Shown here: one piece after another, positions 1 through 9,671 of the stretch | Numbering within the stretch: the stretch's first letter is position 1 | Layout: every line of letters starts with the position of its first letter | Assembly (NCBI RefSeq): GCF_001457635.1 | Contig: NZ_LN831051.1 | Span: 558,001-622,000 of the forward strand | DNA from: Streptococcus pneumoniae | GTDB taxonomy: Bacteria; Bacillota; Bacilli; Lactobacillales; Streptococcaceae | Reading direction: 5' to 3' | Length of the DNA: 64,000 nucleotides | Notes under the pieces: model-generated | The model's input: only the letters and a program-made list of their open reading frames with translations | The model's database searches: none | What the model was told of the DNA's origin: nothing | Program-made: the position numbers and the translations under genes

Positions 1-1158
1 TATCTCAGACAAAACTGGCGCTTGACTAAGGAACTGATAAAACAGAGAAAATATAAGCCTCAACCAGTTCTTAGAGTTGAGATTCCTAAACCAAACGGAG
101 GTATCCGTCAACTAGGAATTCCAACAGTTATGGATAGAATGATTCAACAGGCCATTGTCCAAGTTATTAGCCCCATTTGTGAACCCCATTTCTCAGATAC
201 GAGTTATGGCTTCAGACCAAATAGGTCATGTGAAAAAGCCATCATGAAGTTCTTAGAGTACTTAAATGACGGCTATGAGTGGATAGTGGATATAGACCTA
301 GAGAAATTTTTCGATACGGTTCCTCAAGATAGATTGATGTCCTTGGTACATAACATTATCGAAGACGGAGATACGGAATCCCTGATTCGTAAGTATCTTC
401 ATTCAGGTGTTATCATTAATGGTCAGCGTCATAAAACGCTAGTTGGCACGCCACAGGGAGGAAATTTATCTCCTCTCTTATCCAATGTCATGCTTAATGA
501 ATTGGACAAGGAATTAGAAAAGAGGGGACTTCGATTTGTGCGCTACGCAGATGATTGTGTGATTACGGTCGGAAGCGAGGCAGCCGCTAAGCGTGTGATG
601 TATTCAGCCAGTCGTTTTATTGAGAAGCGACTAGGTTTGAAAGTAAATATGACCAAGGCTAAGATTACCAGACCAAGAGAGCTGAAATACTTAGGTTTTG
701 GGTTCTGGAAATCATCAGATGGTTGGAAAAGTCGTCCCCATCAAGATAGTGTTCGGAGATTTAAGCTTAAATTGAAGAAACTAACACAGAGGAAATGGAG
801 TATAGACTTAACAAGACGTATTGAGCAACTGAATTTGTCTATTCGAGGATGGATAAACTATTTCTCGCTGGGAAATATGAAGCGCATAGTCGCTAGCATA
901 GATGAGCGCTTGCGTACTCGCCTACGAGTGATTATCTGGAAGCAATGGAAGAAGAAATCGAGACGACTATGGGGATTGCTTAAGTTAGGAGTTCCTAAAT
1001 GGATAGCAGATAAGGTATCTGGCTGGGGCGACCATTATCAATTAGTAGCTCAGAAGTCGGTACTTAAACGTGCTATATCAAAACCAGTCCTTGAAAAACG
1101 TGGACTGGTTTCGTGTTTGGATTATTACCTTGAACGACATGCGTTAAAAGTTAGTTGA
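1..1158 (+). CDS. ltrA: Group II intron reverse transcriptase/maturase, 5' truncated by window
   Basis: Multifunctional intron-encoded protein that reverse transcribes the intron RNA and helps it splice. The frame is open from base 1; a TTG at 22 is an internal leucine codon, since the family runs into the conserved KYKPQPVLRVEIPKPNGG stretch from upstream. Visible motifs are RQLGIPTVMDR and YGFRPNRS near residues 37-75, the palm segment GTPQGGNLSPLLSN near 150, and the catalytic YADD near 182. The C-terminal part resembles domain X (maturase). The protein ends soon after domain X with no HNH endonuclease domain visible, which is normal for endonuclease-lacking lineages. The stop codon overlaps the first base pairs of intron domain V. 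No frameshift is seen in the visible part, so the protein may be functional. Confidence 0.9.
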   Translation, partial: YLRQNWRLTKELIKQRKYKPQPVLRVEIPKPNGGIRQLGIPTVMDRMIQQAIVQVISPICEPHFSDTSYGFRPNRSCEKAIMKFLEYLNDGYEWIVDIDLEKFFDTVPQDRLMSLVHNIIEDGDTESLIRKYLHSGVIINGQRHKTLVGTPQGGNLSPLLSNVMLNELDKELEKRGLRFVRYADDCVITVGSEAAAKRVMYSASRFIEKRLGLKVNMTKAKITRPRELKYLGFGFWKSSDGWKSRPHQDSVRRFKLKLKKLTQRKWSIDLTRRIEQLNLSIRGWINYFSLGNMKRIVASIDERLRTRLRVIIWKQWKKKSRRLWGLLKLGVPKWIADKVSGWGDHYQLVAQKSVLKRAISKPVLEKRGLVSCLDYYLERHALKVS

Positions 1159-1224
1159 ACCGCCGTATGCCGAACGGCATGTACGGTGGTGTGAGAGGGG
1201 CTAGAGATTATCCCCTACTCGATT
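1157..1224 (+). ncRNA. Group II intron domains V and VI
   Basis: Bases 1157-1190 form a long hairpin: GAACCGCCGTA pairs with TACGGTGGT, and an inner TGCC/GGCA stem is capped by a GAAC tetraloop. This is the domain V layout. Bases 1192-1222 form a second hairpin in which GAGAGGGG pairs with CCCCTACTC, matching domain VI with its branch-point adenosine. These RNA elements form the active site and lariat branch of the intron. Confidence 0.85.
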
Positions 1225-1356
1225 AACTCCCCTGAAATTTATTTTAATTATGCAAATTTCACGTATTTTTGATGCTGAGACGACGATCTGGGAACTTTTC
1301 AGATATTTTTTTGACTATCTAAAATCTATCATTAGAAAAGCTTAGAGCGCCAAAGG

Positions 1357-1402
1357 ATTTGAGCGTTTTTCTGATTTTTAAGACTTTTTCCCAGTCTCTT
1401 TT
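1357..1402 (-). repeat. Inverted fragment of the dispersed hairpin repeat
   Basis: Read on the minus strand this stretch contains AAAAAGTCTTAAAAATCAG followed by AAAAACGC, matching the first about 30 bases of the repeats at 2804 and 11984. The remainder of the repeat is not recognisable, so it is a partial or diverged copy. The rest of 1225-1448 is AT-rich with no gene that can be supported. Confidence 0.5.
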
Positions 1403-1448
1403 TCGATTGAAGATGTAATTATTCTACTAACTAACTAACTTCTTAGTA

Positions 1449-1520
1449 CTAGCCAACAACGATAATCATAATTCCTCCTAAAATTAGGAATAATAAAGGC
1501 AATAGTTTTTGTTTTTTCAT
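1449..1520 (-). CDS. Short hydrophobic peptide (SHP-like Rgg pheromone precursor)
   Basis: A 23-residue ORF that would normally be missed. It starts MKKQK, continues with a leucine-rich hydrophobic core and ends GGIMIIVVG. A GTGAGG ribosome-binding site lies about 8 bases upstream of the ATG on the minus strand. Length, charged N-terminus, hydrophobic body and C-terminal sequence closely resemble SHP pheromone precursors of streptococcal Rgg systems, especially the S. thermophilus peptide with mature form EGIIVIVVG (recalled, not searched). By analogy the last 8-9 residues would be released after export and re-imported by an Ami/Opp permease to bind an Rgg regulator. It is divergent from the MFS gene at 1615. 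No rgg gene is adjacent inside the window. It has Gly where many SHPs have Asp or Glu. A small membrane peptide of other function is the alternative. Confidence 0.6.
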   Translation of the reverse strand: MKKQKLLPLLFLILGGIMIIVVG

Positions 1521-1614
1521 GTAAAAAACCTCACTTTTGTTTTCTGCTATTTTATGCTAAAATATTAAAAATCAAATTTAATTCCAAAGTTTGTAACTAA
1601 AGGGGGAGCGCTAC

Positions 1615-2793
1615 ATGTCTAATTCATTTGTCAAGTTGTTAGTCTCTCAATTATTTGCAAATTTAGCAGATATTTTCTTTAGAGTAACAATCATTGCTAA
1701 CATATACATTATTTCAAAATCAGTAATTGCCACATCACTAGTTCCTATCTTAATAGGAATATCCTCTTTTGTTGCGAGTCTTTTAGTTCCGTTGGTTACT
1801 AAAAGGTTAGCGCTAAATAGGGTTTTATCTTTATTTCAATTTGGAAAGACTATATTATTGGCGATACTGGTAGGAATGTTTACCGTAATGCAATCCGTAG
1901 CGCCTTTGGTGACCTATCTATTTGTTGTTGCAATTTCCATACTAGATGGTTTTGCAGCACCCGTTTCCTATGCTATTGTGCCACGCTATGCGACCGATTT
2001 GGGTAAGGCTAATTCAGCCTTATCAATGACTGGTGAAGCTGTTCAATTGATAGGTTGGGGATTAGGTGGACTCTTGTTTGCAACAATTGGTCTGTTACCT
2101 ACCACGTTTATCATTTTAGTCTTGTATATCATTTCTAGCTTTCTGATGTTATTTCTTCCTAACGCTGAAGTGGAGGTGTTAGAGTCAGAAACTAATCTTG
2201 AAATTTTGCTCAAAGGTTGGAAGTTAGTTGCTAGAAATCCTAGATTAAGATTTTTTGTATCAGCAAATTTATTGGAAACTTTTTCAAATACGATTTGGGT
2301 TTCTTCCATTATACTTGTTTTTGTAACGGAGTTATTAAATAAAACGGAAAGTTACTGGGGATATTCTAATACAGCATACTCTATTGGTATTATAATTAGT
2401 GGCTTAATTGCTTTTAGGCTATCTGAAAAGTTCCTTGCTGCTAAATGGGAAAGTATTCTTTTTCCTCTTGTAGCTATGGCAATAGTGACACTGACTATTC
2501 TATATTTTCCAAACGCACAGATGTTTTTATTATTTTCAGCTTTAGTTGGTATGTTATCGCAACTAAAAGAAGTTCCTGAAAGTGTATTTCTTCAGGAAAC
2601 AGTAGAGGAAAATCATTTAGTTAATGTCTATTCCGTTCTTGAAGTGATTTCTACATTAGCATTTTCAGTATTTGTTTTGCTAATGAGCTATATTACTGAG
2701 AGTTTTGGTATTAGCATCAGTTTTTGGCTATCAGCCATTTGTCTGATGATAGAAGCTATTTTAATTTATATCAGACGAGATTATTTTAAATGA
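1615..2793 (+). CDS. MFS family transporter
   Basis: A 392-residue, highly hydrophobic protein with about 11-12 predicted membrane segments and short charged loops, consistent with a complete major facilitator superfamily permease. The N-terminus (SNSFVKLLVSQLFANLADIFF) and overall look resemble Mef-like drug-efflux proteins of Gram-positive bacteria, but substrate cannot be inferred. The ATG follows an AAGGGGGAGCG ribosome-binding site at good spacing. It stands alone: the divergent SHP-like gene lies upstream and a repeat plus the dlt promoter lie downstream. If the neighbouring peptide is a pheromone, the shared upstream region could bring this gene under Rgg control; that is inference. 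It is only distantly similar in sequence to the second MFS gene at 62828. Confidence 0.8.
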   Translation: MSNSFVKLLVSQLFANLADIFFRVTIIANIYIISKSVIATSLVPILIGISSFVASLLVPLVTKRLALNRVLSLFQFGKTILLAILVGMFTVMQSVAPLVTYLFVVAISILDGFAAPVSYAIVPRYATDLGKANSALSMTGEAVQLIGWGLGGLLFATIGLLPTTFIILVLYIISSFLMLFLPNAEVEVLESETNLEILLKGWKLVARNPRLRFFVSANLLETFSNTIWVSSIILVFVTELLNKTESYWGYSNTAYSIGIIISGLIAFRLSEKFLAAKWESILFPLVAMAIVTLTILYFPNAQMFLLFSALVGMLSQLKEVPESVFLQETVEENHLVNVYSVLEVISTLAFSVFVLLMSYITESFGISISFWLSAICLMIEAILIYIRRDYFK

Positions 2794-2803
2794 GAGAGTG
2801 GTT

Positions 2804-2915
2804 AAAAAGTCTTTAAAAATCAGAAAAGCGCATAGTATCAGGTGTTGAAAAAACTTGATATTGTGTGTTTTATTATGGGAAGATTTACTTCATTGTCTCC
2901 TGAAATGGAGTTTTG
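2804..2915 (+). repeat. Dispersed hairpin repeat, copy 1
   Basis: About 112 bases that recur, with scattered differences, at 11984-12102. The core is an imperfect inverted repeat in which AAAGCGCATAGTATCA pairs with TTGATATTGTGTGTTTT, followed by a conserved tail (TATTATGGGAAGATTTACTT). The terminator-like hairpin would fit the pneumococcal SPRITE class, but an insertion-sequence remnant is also possible; the family name is not certain. With the dlt promoter it accounts for most of 2794-3106. Confidence 0.65.
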
Positions 2916-3005
2916 AAGCAGGATCACTCTATTTGAAAATATACATAGAAAAACTGTATAATCCTTAAAATAAGCTGAAATCTATTGGAAACATACGGTA
3001 AACAA

Positions 3006-3035
3006 TTGAAAAGATACTATATAAAGTGGTACAAT
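3006..3035 (+). promoter_or_regulatory. Predicted dlt operon promoter
   Basis: TTGAAA at 3006-3011 and TACAAT at 3030-3035 are separated by 18 bases, about 70 bases upstream of dltX. The leader then contains an AAAATAAG/CTTATTTT inverted repeat (about 3042-3073) that could form a hairpin in the 5' untranslated region. Confidence 0.6.
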
Positions 3036-3106
3036 GGTAGAAAAATAAGCTAGTAAGAATCACTCTTATTTTAGCGAAAAATTACAGAAATGAATGGTTT
3101 TTCTTG

Positions 3107-3238
3107 ATGAAACAGAGAAAAGAATTGTACCTCTTTCTTGGTCGGACAGCCTTGTATTTTCTTATCTTTCTAGGGCTGCTTTACTTCTTTAGCTATCTTG
3201 GTCAGGGTCAAGGAAGCTTTATCTATAATGAATTTTAA
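3107..3238 (+). CDS. dltX: DltX, small D-alanylation membrane protein
   Basis: A 43-residue protein just ahead of dltA. It has a charged N-terminus (MKQRKELY), one hydrophobic membrane helix (about residues 12-31) and the C-terminal motif FIYNEF that is characteristic of DltX. The family is required for D-alanylation of teichoic acids, and its C-terminus is thought to take part in D-alanyl transfer between DltB and DltD at the outer membrane face. The gap to dltA is 20 bases and holds the dltA ribosome-binding site, so it is the first gene of the operon. The upstream ribosome-binding site is weak. An ATG at 3090 is followed by a stop after five codons and is not a competing start for this frame. 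Confidence 0.88.
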   Translation: MKQRKELYLFLGRTALYFLIFLGLLYFFSYLGQGQGSFIYNEF

Positions 3239-3258
3239 CTTGAAGGAGAATCCCTATT

Positions 3259-4809
3259 GTGTCAAATAAACCAATAGCAGATATGATTGAAACCATTGAG
3301 CATTTTGCTCAGACACAGCCTAGCTATCCTGTCTATAATGTTTTGGGGCAGGAACACACTTATGGCGATTTAAAGGCTGATTCGGATAGTTTGGCTGCAG
3401 TCATTGACCAACTAGGCTTGCCTGAGAAGTCTCCTGTGGTTGTTTTTGGTGGCCAAGAATATGAAATGTTGGCAACCTTTGTAGCGCTGACTAAGTCAGG
3501 TCATGCCTACATTCCAATTGATAGCCATTCGGCCTTGGAGCGAGTTTCAGCTATTTTAGAAGTAGCAGAGCCAAGCTTGATTATTGCCATTTCAGCCTTT
3601 CCCTTGGAGCAGGTTTCTACACCAATGATAAATCTAGCTCAGGTTCAAGAAGCCTTTGCCCAAGGGAATAACTATGAAATCACGCATCCAGTCAAGGGAG
3701 ATGATAATTACTACATTATCTTTACTTCTGGTACGACTGGTAAGCCTAAGGGAGTGCAGATTTCACATGATAATCTCCTCAGCTTTACAAACTGGATGAT
3801 TACGGATAAGGAATTTGCGACACCGAGTCGTCCGCAAATGCTGGCACAGCCACCTTATTCTTTTGACTTGTCTGTCATGTATTGGGCACCGACCTTGGCA
3901 CTTGGTGGTACGCTTTTCACTCTTCCTTCAGTCATCACTCAGGACTTTAAGCAACTCTTTGCGGCTATCTTTTCATTGCCAATCGCTATCTGGACATCAA
4001 CACCATCCTTTGCAGATATGGCCATGTTGTCTGAATACTTCAACAGTGAGAAAATGCCTGGAATCACGCATTTCTACTTTGATGGTGAAGAATTGACGGT
4101 CAAAACAGCTCAAAAACTGCGCGAGCGTTTCCCAAATGCCCGTATCATCAATGCTTACGGCCCAACAGAAGCGACAGTAGCTCTGTCAGCAGTTGCCGTG
4201 ACAGACGAGATGTTAGCGACTTTCAAACGCCTACCAATCGGCTATACCAAGGCTGATTCTCCAACCTTTATCATTGACGAGGAAGGAAATAAACTGCCAA
4301 ATGGCGAACAGGGAGAAATCATTGTTTCTGGGCCAGCTGTTTCAAAAGGTTATATGAACAATCCTGAAAAAACAGCAGAAGCCTTCTTTGAGTTTGAAGG
4401 TCTGCCAGCCTATCACACAGGCGATGTGGGAACTATGACAGATGAGGGCTTGCTTCTCTACGGCGGACGCATGGACTTCCAGATTAAGTTTAACGGTTAC
4501 CGCATTGAGTTAGAAGATGTCTCTCAAAACCTCAACAAGTCTCGCTTTATCGAATCTGCTGTCGCAGTACCGCGCTATAACAAGGACCACAAGGTACAAA
4601 ATCTATTGGCTTATGTCATCTTAAAAGACGGTGTTCGTGAGCAGTTTGAGCGAGATATCGATATTACCAAGGCCATCAAGGAAGACCTGACAGACATCAT
4701 GATGTCCTACATGATGCCATCTAAATTCCTTTACCGAGACAGTTTGCCACTGACTCCAAATGGAAAGATTGACATCAAAGGATTGATTAACGAGGTGAAT
4801 AAGAGATGA
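3259..4809 (+). CDS. dltA: D-alanine--D-alanyl carrier protein ligase
   Basis: Cytoplasmic adenylating enzyme that activates D-alanine with ATP and loads it on the phosphopantetheine of DltC. At 516 residues it is full length. The AMP-binding signature [10 protein letters not shown] lies near residue 155, the [10 protein letters not shown] motif near 300 and the YHTGD motif near 380; the C-terminal NGKID segment has the catalytic lysine of the family. The start is GTG at 3259, chosen because GAAGGAGAA lies 8 bases upstream and the protein aligns from MSNKPI. Its stop overlaps the dltB start, indicating translational coupling. D-alanyl esters lower cell-surface negative charge and protect against cationic peptides. 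Confidence 0.97.
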   Translation: MSNKPIADMIETIEHFAQTQPSYPVYNVLGQEHTYGDLKADSDSLAAVIDQLGLPEKSPVVVFGGQEYEMLATFVALTKSGHAYIPIDSHSALERVSAILEVAEPSLIIAISAFPLEQVSTPMINLAQVQEAFAQGNNYEITHPVKGDDNYYIIFTSGTTGKPKGVQISHDNLLSFTNWMITDKEFATPSRPQMLAQPPYSFDLSVMYWAPTLALGGTLFTLPSVITQDFKQLFAAIFSLPIAIWTSTPSFADMAMLSEYFNSEKMPGITHFYFDGEELTVKTAQKLRERFPNARIINAYGPTEATVALSAVAVTDEMLATFKRLPIGYTKADSPTFIIDEEGNKLPNGEQGEIIVSGPAVSKGYMNNPEKTAEAFFEFEGLPAYHTGDVGTMTDEGLLLYGGRMDFQIKFNGYRIELEDVSQNLNKSRFIESAVAVPRYNKDHKVQNLLAYVILKDGVREQFERDIDITKAIKEDLTDIMMSYMMPSKFLYRDSLPLTPNGKIDIKGLINEVNKR

Positions 4810-6050
4810 TGGAGTTTTTTCAACAGCTTCCTCATTTAGAGCCATATGGCAATCCTCAGTATTTTGTTTATGTGATTGCTGCAACCTTGCCCATCTTTAT
4901 AGGTCTCTTTTTCAAGAAACGTTTTGCCTGGTATGAAGTGTTGGTAAGTCTCTTCTTTATTGTCACCATGTTGGTGGGTGGAAAGACCAATCAACTAGCT
5001 GCCTTGGGTATTTACCTTTGCTGGGAAATATTGCTCCTGCTTTTCTACAAGCATTATCGAAAAAGCAAGGATGGCAAGTGGGTCTTCTACTTAGTTAGTT
5101 TTCTGTCCCTACTTCCGATTATCTTTGTCAAGGTGCAACCAGCTATCAATGGAACGCAGTCTTTGCTTGGGTTCTTGGGAATTTCTTACCTTACCTTTCG
5201 TTCGGTTGGAATTGTCATCGAGCTGAGAGATGGAGTGATTAAGGATTTTACCCTCTGGGAATTCCTCCGTTTCCTTCTCTTCATGCCAACTTTCTCGAGT
5301 GGTCCAATCGATCGCTTTAAGCGATTTAATGAAAATTATCAGGCTATTCCTGAGCGAGATGAGTTGATGGATATGCTGGATGAATCTGTCCGCTATATCA
5401 TGTGGGGCTTTTTGTATAAGTTTATCCTAGCTCATGTTTTAGGAGAGACCTTACTACCTCCTCTGAAGAATTTAGCCTTGCAGTCAGGTGGCTTCTTTAA
5501 TCTCTATGCCTTGGCAGTTATGTATACTTTTGGTCTGGAGCTCTTCTTTGACTTTGCAGGTTATTCTATGTTTGCTTTGGCCATCTCAAACTTGATGGGA
5601 ATCCGTAGCCCTATCAACTTTAACAAGCCCTTTTTATCAAGGGATTTAAAGGAGTTTTGGAATCGCTGGCATATGAGTCTGTCCTTCTGGTTCCGTGACT
5701 TTGTCTTTATGCGAATGGTGATGGTGTTAACCAGAAAGAAAGTCTTTAAAAATCGTAATGTAACCTCAAGTATGGCCTACATTGTAAATATGCTGATTAT
5801 GGGATTTTGGCATGGTGTGACCTGGTACTATATCGCCTATGGACTCTTTCATGGACTAGGCTTGGTCATCAATGATGCCTGGGTTCGCAAGAAAAAAACG
5901 CTCAATAAGGAACGGAAAAAAGCAGGGAAGGCTGCCCTACCTGAGAATCGCTGGATTCAGTTGCTTGGCATGGTTATCACTTTCCATGTTGTCATGTTGT
6001 CATTCTTAATCTTTTCTGGATTCTTGAATAATCTATGGTTTAAAAAATAA
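4806..6050 (+). CDS. dltB: D-alanyl transfer protein DltB (MBOAT family)
   Basis: Membrane-bound O-acyltransferase that takes D-alanine from DltC at the inner face and moves it across the membrane towards teichoic acid. The 414-residue protein has many membrane segments. The two family histidines are present: His289 in [12 protein letters not shown] and His336 in MGFWHGVTW. These positions coincide with those known for the streptococcal DltB structure and support the first ATG at 4806 over the second at 4809. The start overlaps the dltA stop by four bases (ATGATG region), and dltC follows after 13 bases. Confidence 0.96.
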   Translation: MMEFFQQLPHLEPYGNPQYFVYVIAATLPIFIGLFFKKRFAWYEVLVSLFFIVTMLVGGKTNQLAALGIYLCWEILLLLFYKHYRKSKDGKWVFYLVSFLSLLPIIFVKVQPAINGTQSLLGFLGISYLTFRSVGIVIELRDGVIKDFTLWEFLRFLLFMPTFSSGPIDRFKRFNENYQAIPERDELMDMLDESVRYIMWGFLYKFILAHVLGETLLPPLKNLALQSGGFFNLYALAVMYTFGLELFFDFAGYSMFALAISNLMGIRSPINFNKPFLSRDLKEFWNRWHMSLSFWFRDFVFMRMVMVLTRKKVFKNRNVTSSMAYIVNMLIMGFWHGVTWYYIAYGLFHGLGLVINDAWVRKKKTLNKERKKAGKAALPENRWIQLLGMVITFHVVMLSFLIFSGFLNNLWFKK

Positions 6051-6060
6051 AAGGAAATAA

Positions 6061-7564
<1,504 letters not shown>

Positions 7565-7578
7565 ATAATATAATATAG

Positions 7579-7629
7579 AAGAGTTCAAGAATGAAACTAG
7601 TTTTCACGTTTTTTCTTGACTCTTTTTTT
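7579..7629 (+). terminator. Terminator of the dlt operon
   Basis: AAGAGTTCAAGAA (7579-7591) can pair with TTCTTGACTCTT (7613-7624), followed by a run of T. The right arm of the stem contains the TTGACT -35 box of the adc promoter, so terminator and next promoter share bases. Confidence 0.75.
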
Positions 7630-7654
7630 GCTTGTGATATAATTAACTGGTAAA
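7616..7654 (+). promoter_or_regulatory. adcRCBA promoter with AdcR operator
   Basis: TTGACT (7616-7621) and TATAAT (7638-7643) are 16 bases apart. TTAACTGGTAAA (7643-7654) differs by one base from the AdcR consensus TTAACYRGTTAA and begins inside the -10 box, so zinc-bound AdcR would block the promoter, giving autoregulation. Confidence 0.8.
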
Positions 7655-7718
7655 CAAAATGTCAAAGAATAGTATTTTTCTCTTAAAAAAGAGAAGTCTA
7701 AAAGGAAAGGAGTCAGAT

Positions 7719-8159
7719 ATGAGACAGCTAGCAAAGGATATCAATGCTTTTTTGAATGAGGTGATTTTGCAGGCGGAAAATCAGCATGAAATCCTAATAG
7801 GTCATTGCACTAGCGAGGTGGCCCTGACCAATACTCAGGAGCATATCCTTATGCTCTTGTCAGAGGAATCTTTAACAAATTCAGAATTGGCCCGTCGTCT
7901 CAATGTCAGTCAGGCGGCAGTTACCAAGGCCATTAAGTCTTTGGTCAAGGAAGGGATGTTGGAAACATCTAAAGATTCTAAAGATGCGCGTGTGATTTTT
8001 TATCAGTTGACTGACTTGGCTCGTCCAATCGCTGAGGAGCACCACCATCACCATGAGCATACACTTTTAACCTATGAACAAGTGGCGACTCAGTTTACTC
8101 CAAATGAACAAAAAGTGATTCAGCGGTTTTTGACTGCTTTAGTAGGAGAAATCAAATAA
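7719..8159 (+). CDS. adcR: Zinc-responsive MarR-family repressor AdcR
   Basis: Transcriptional repressor that binds DNA when zinc is plentiful. A MarR winged helix is seen around residues 45-100 ([22 protein letters not shown]). Metal ligands known from AdcR structures fall in place: Glu24, Cys30, Glu41 and His42, with the His-rich EEHHHHHEH segment near residues 106-112. The start at 7719 is preferred to an in-frame ATG at 7659 because AAAGGAAAGGAG is ideally spaced, and residue numbering then agrees with the known ligand positions. The stop overlaps the adcC start (TAATG). Confidence 0.95.
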   Translation: MRQLAKDINAFLNEVILQAENQHEILIGHCTSEVALTNTQEHILMLLSEESLTNSELARRLNVSQAAVTKAIKSLVKEGMLETSKDSKDARVIFYQLTDLARPIAEEHHHHHEHTLLTYEQVATQFTPNEQKVIQRFLTALVGEIK

Positions 8160-8863
8160 TGAGATATATTACGGTAGAGGATTTGTCCTTCTATTATGAT
8201 AAGGAGCCTGTTCTTGAACATATCAATTATAGTGTTGATAGTGGGGAATTTGTTACCTTGACTGGGGAAAATGGAGCGGCTAAGACGACGCTCATCAAGG
8301 CTAGTCTTGGAATTCTGCAACCACGCATTGGAAAGGTGGCTATTTCAAAGACAAATACGCAAGGTAAGAAATTGAGAATAGCCTATCTTCCTCAACAAAT
8401 TGCCAGTTTTAATGCTGGTTTTCCAAGTACGGTCTATGAATTTGTCAAGTCGGGTCGCTATCCGAGAAAAGGCTGGTTCCGTCGTTTGAATGCTCATGAT
8501 GAGGAGCATATCAAGGCCAGTCTGGACTCAGTTGGCATGTGGGAACATCGAGACAAACGCTTGGGGTCTCTATCTGGGGGACAAAAGCAGCGAGCGGTGA
8601 TTGCGCGTATGTTTGCTTCTGACCCTGATGTGTTTATCCTAGACGAGCCAACAACGGGGATGGATGCAGGAAGTAAAAATGAATTTTACGAACTCATGCA
8701 CCACAGCGCCCATCATCATGGCAAGGCTGTTTTGATGATTACCCATGACCCTGAAGAAGTTAAGGATTATGCGGATCGCAATATTCATCTAGTCCGTAAC
8801 CAAGACTCGCCATGGCGTTGTTTCAACGTTCATGAGAATGGCCAGGAGGTGGGCCATGCTTAG
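8159..8863 (+). CDS. adcC: Zinc ABC transporter, ATP-binding protein AdcC
   Basis: ATPase that powers zinc uptake through AdcB. The 234-residue protein has the LSGGQKQR signature, Walker B ([12 protein letters not shown]) and the H-loop (MITHDPEEV). The Walker A reads GENGAAKTT near residues 38-46; the second glycine of the usual GxxGxGK[ST] is alanine. Because the gene is otherwise intact and embedded in a complete operon, this is likely a natural variant of the family rather than inactivation. The start overlaps the adcR stop and the end overlaps adcB. Confidence 0.95.
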   Translation: MRYITVEDLSFYYDKEPVLEHINYSVDSGEFVTLTGENGAAKTTLIKASLGILQPRIGKVAISKTNTQGKKLRIAYLPQQIASFNAGFPSTVYEFVKSGRYPRKGWFRRLNAHDEEHIKASLDSVGMWEHRDKRLGSLSGGQKQRAVIARMFASDPDVFILDEPTTGMDAGSKNEFYELMHHSAHHHGKAVLMITHDPEEVKDYADRNIHLVRNQDSPWRCFNVHENGQEVGHA

Positions 8864-9662
8864 TTTATTATCTTACGACTTTATACAACGCGCCTTTTTG
8901 GCGGTTATTGCTATGAGTCTTTTCTCACCGGTATTGGGAACCTTCCTCATCTTGCGTCGTCAGAGTTTGATGAGTGATACCCTTAGCCACGTCTCACTTT
9001 CAGGTGTAGCCTTTGGTCTGGTTTTGGGGATTTCTCCAACTGTTTCTACTATTGCCATTGTCTTGATTGCGGCGGTCTTTCTGGAGTATCTCCGTACGGT
9101 TTACAAGAGCTTTATGGAAATCGGGACAGCTATCCTCATGTCAACAGGTCTGGCTGTTTCTCTGATTGTCATGAGCAAGGGTAAAAGCTCGAGTTCAATG
9201 AGTTTGGACCAATATCTCTTTGGTTCGATCGTGACTATCAGTGAAGAACAGGTCATTTCCCTCTTTGTCATTGCGGCGGTTGTTTTGATTTTGACCTTTC
9301 TCTTTCTTCGTCCTATGTATATCTTAACTTTTGACGAAGATACGGCCTTTGTGGATGGCTTGCCAGTTCGTACCATGTCCATTCTTTTTAACATGGTGAC
9401 AGGGGTGGCTATTGCCCTTATGATTCCTGCAGCAGGAGCTCTTCTGGTATCGACCATTATGGTCTTGCCAGCTAGTATTGCCCTGCGTCTGGGGAAAAAC
9501 TTTAAATCGGTTATGCTGCTTGCCAGTGCGATTGGCTTTTTGGGAATGGTAGCAGGACTTTACATTTCCTACTATGCAGAAACACCTGCAAGTGCAAGTA
9601 TTACCATTATTTTTGTAACTGTCTTTATACTAATCAGTTTAGTAAGACGTTTTATCAAATAG
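8856..9662 (+). CDS. adcB: Zinc ABC transporter, permease AdcB
   Basis: ZnuB-type integral membrane permease with about 8-9 membrane segments in 268 residues. The start at 8856 is chosen because CCAGGAGGTGGGCC precedes it with good spacing; an in-frame ATG at 8832 would add eight charged residues and overlap adcC more. It overlaps adcC by 8 bases and adcA follows after 9 bases. The motif [14 protein letters not shown] is typical of the ABC-3 permease family. Confidence 0.95.
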   Translation: MLSLLSYDFIQRAFLAVIAMSLFSPVLGTFLILRRQSLMSDTLSHVSLSGVAFGLVLGISPTVSTIAIVLIAAVFLEYLRTVYKSFMEIGTAILMSTGLAVSLIVMSKGKSSSSMSLDQYLFGSIVTISEEQVISLFVIAAVVLILTFLFLRPMYILTFDEDTAFVDGLPVRTMSILFNMVTGVAIALMIPAAGALLVSTIMVLPASIALRLGKNFKSVMLLASAIGFLGMVAGLYISYYAETPASASITIIFVTVFILISLVRRFIK

Positions 9663-9671
9663 GAGACGAAC

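Larger units (their letters stand above)
1..1224 (+). mobile_element. Group II intron, 3' portion
   Basis: The reading frame of a group II intron reverse transcriptase is open from the first base and is followed directly by sequence that folds as intron domains V and VI, so this is the 3' part of a retroelement whose 5' ribozyme domains and ORF start lie left of the window. The 3' boundary is placed near 1221-1224 after the CTACTCGAT motif typical of bacterial intron ends, accurate to a few bases. The insertion target cannot be identified because the 5' exon is outside the window. Confidence 0.88.

Noticed and set aside
9101..9457. 118-codon minus-strand frame inside adcB
   Set aside because: Antisense shadow of a membrane protein gene.
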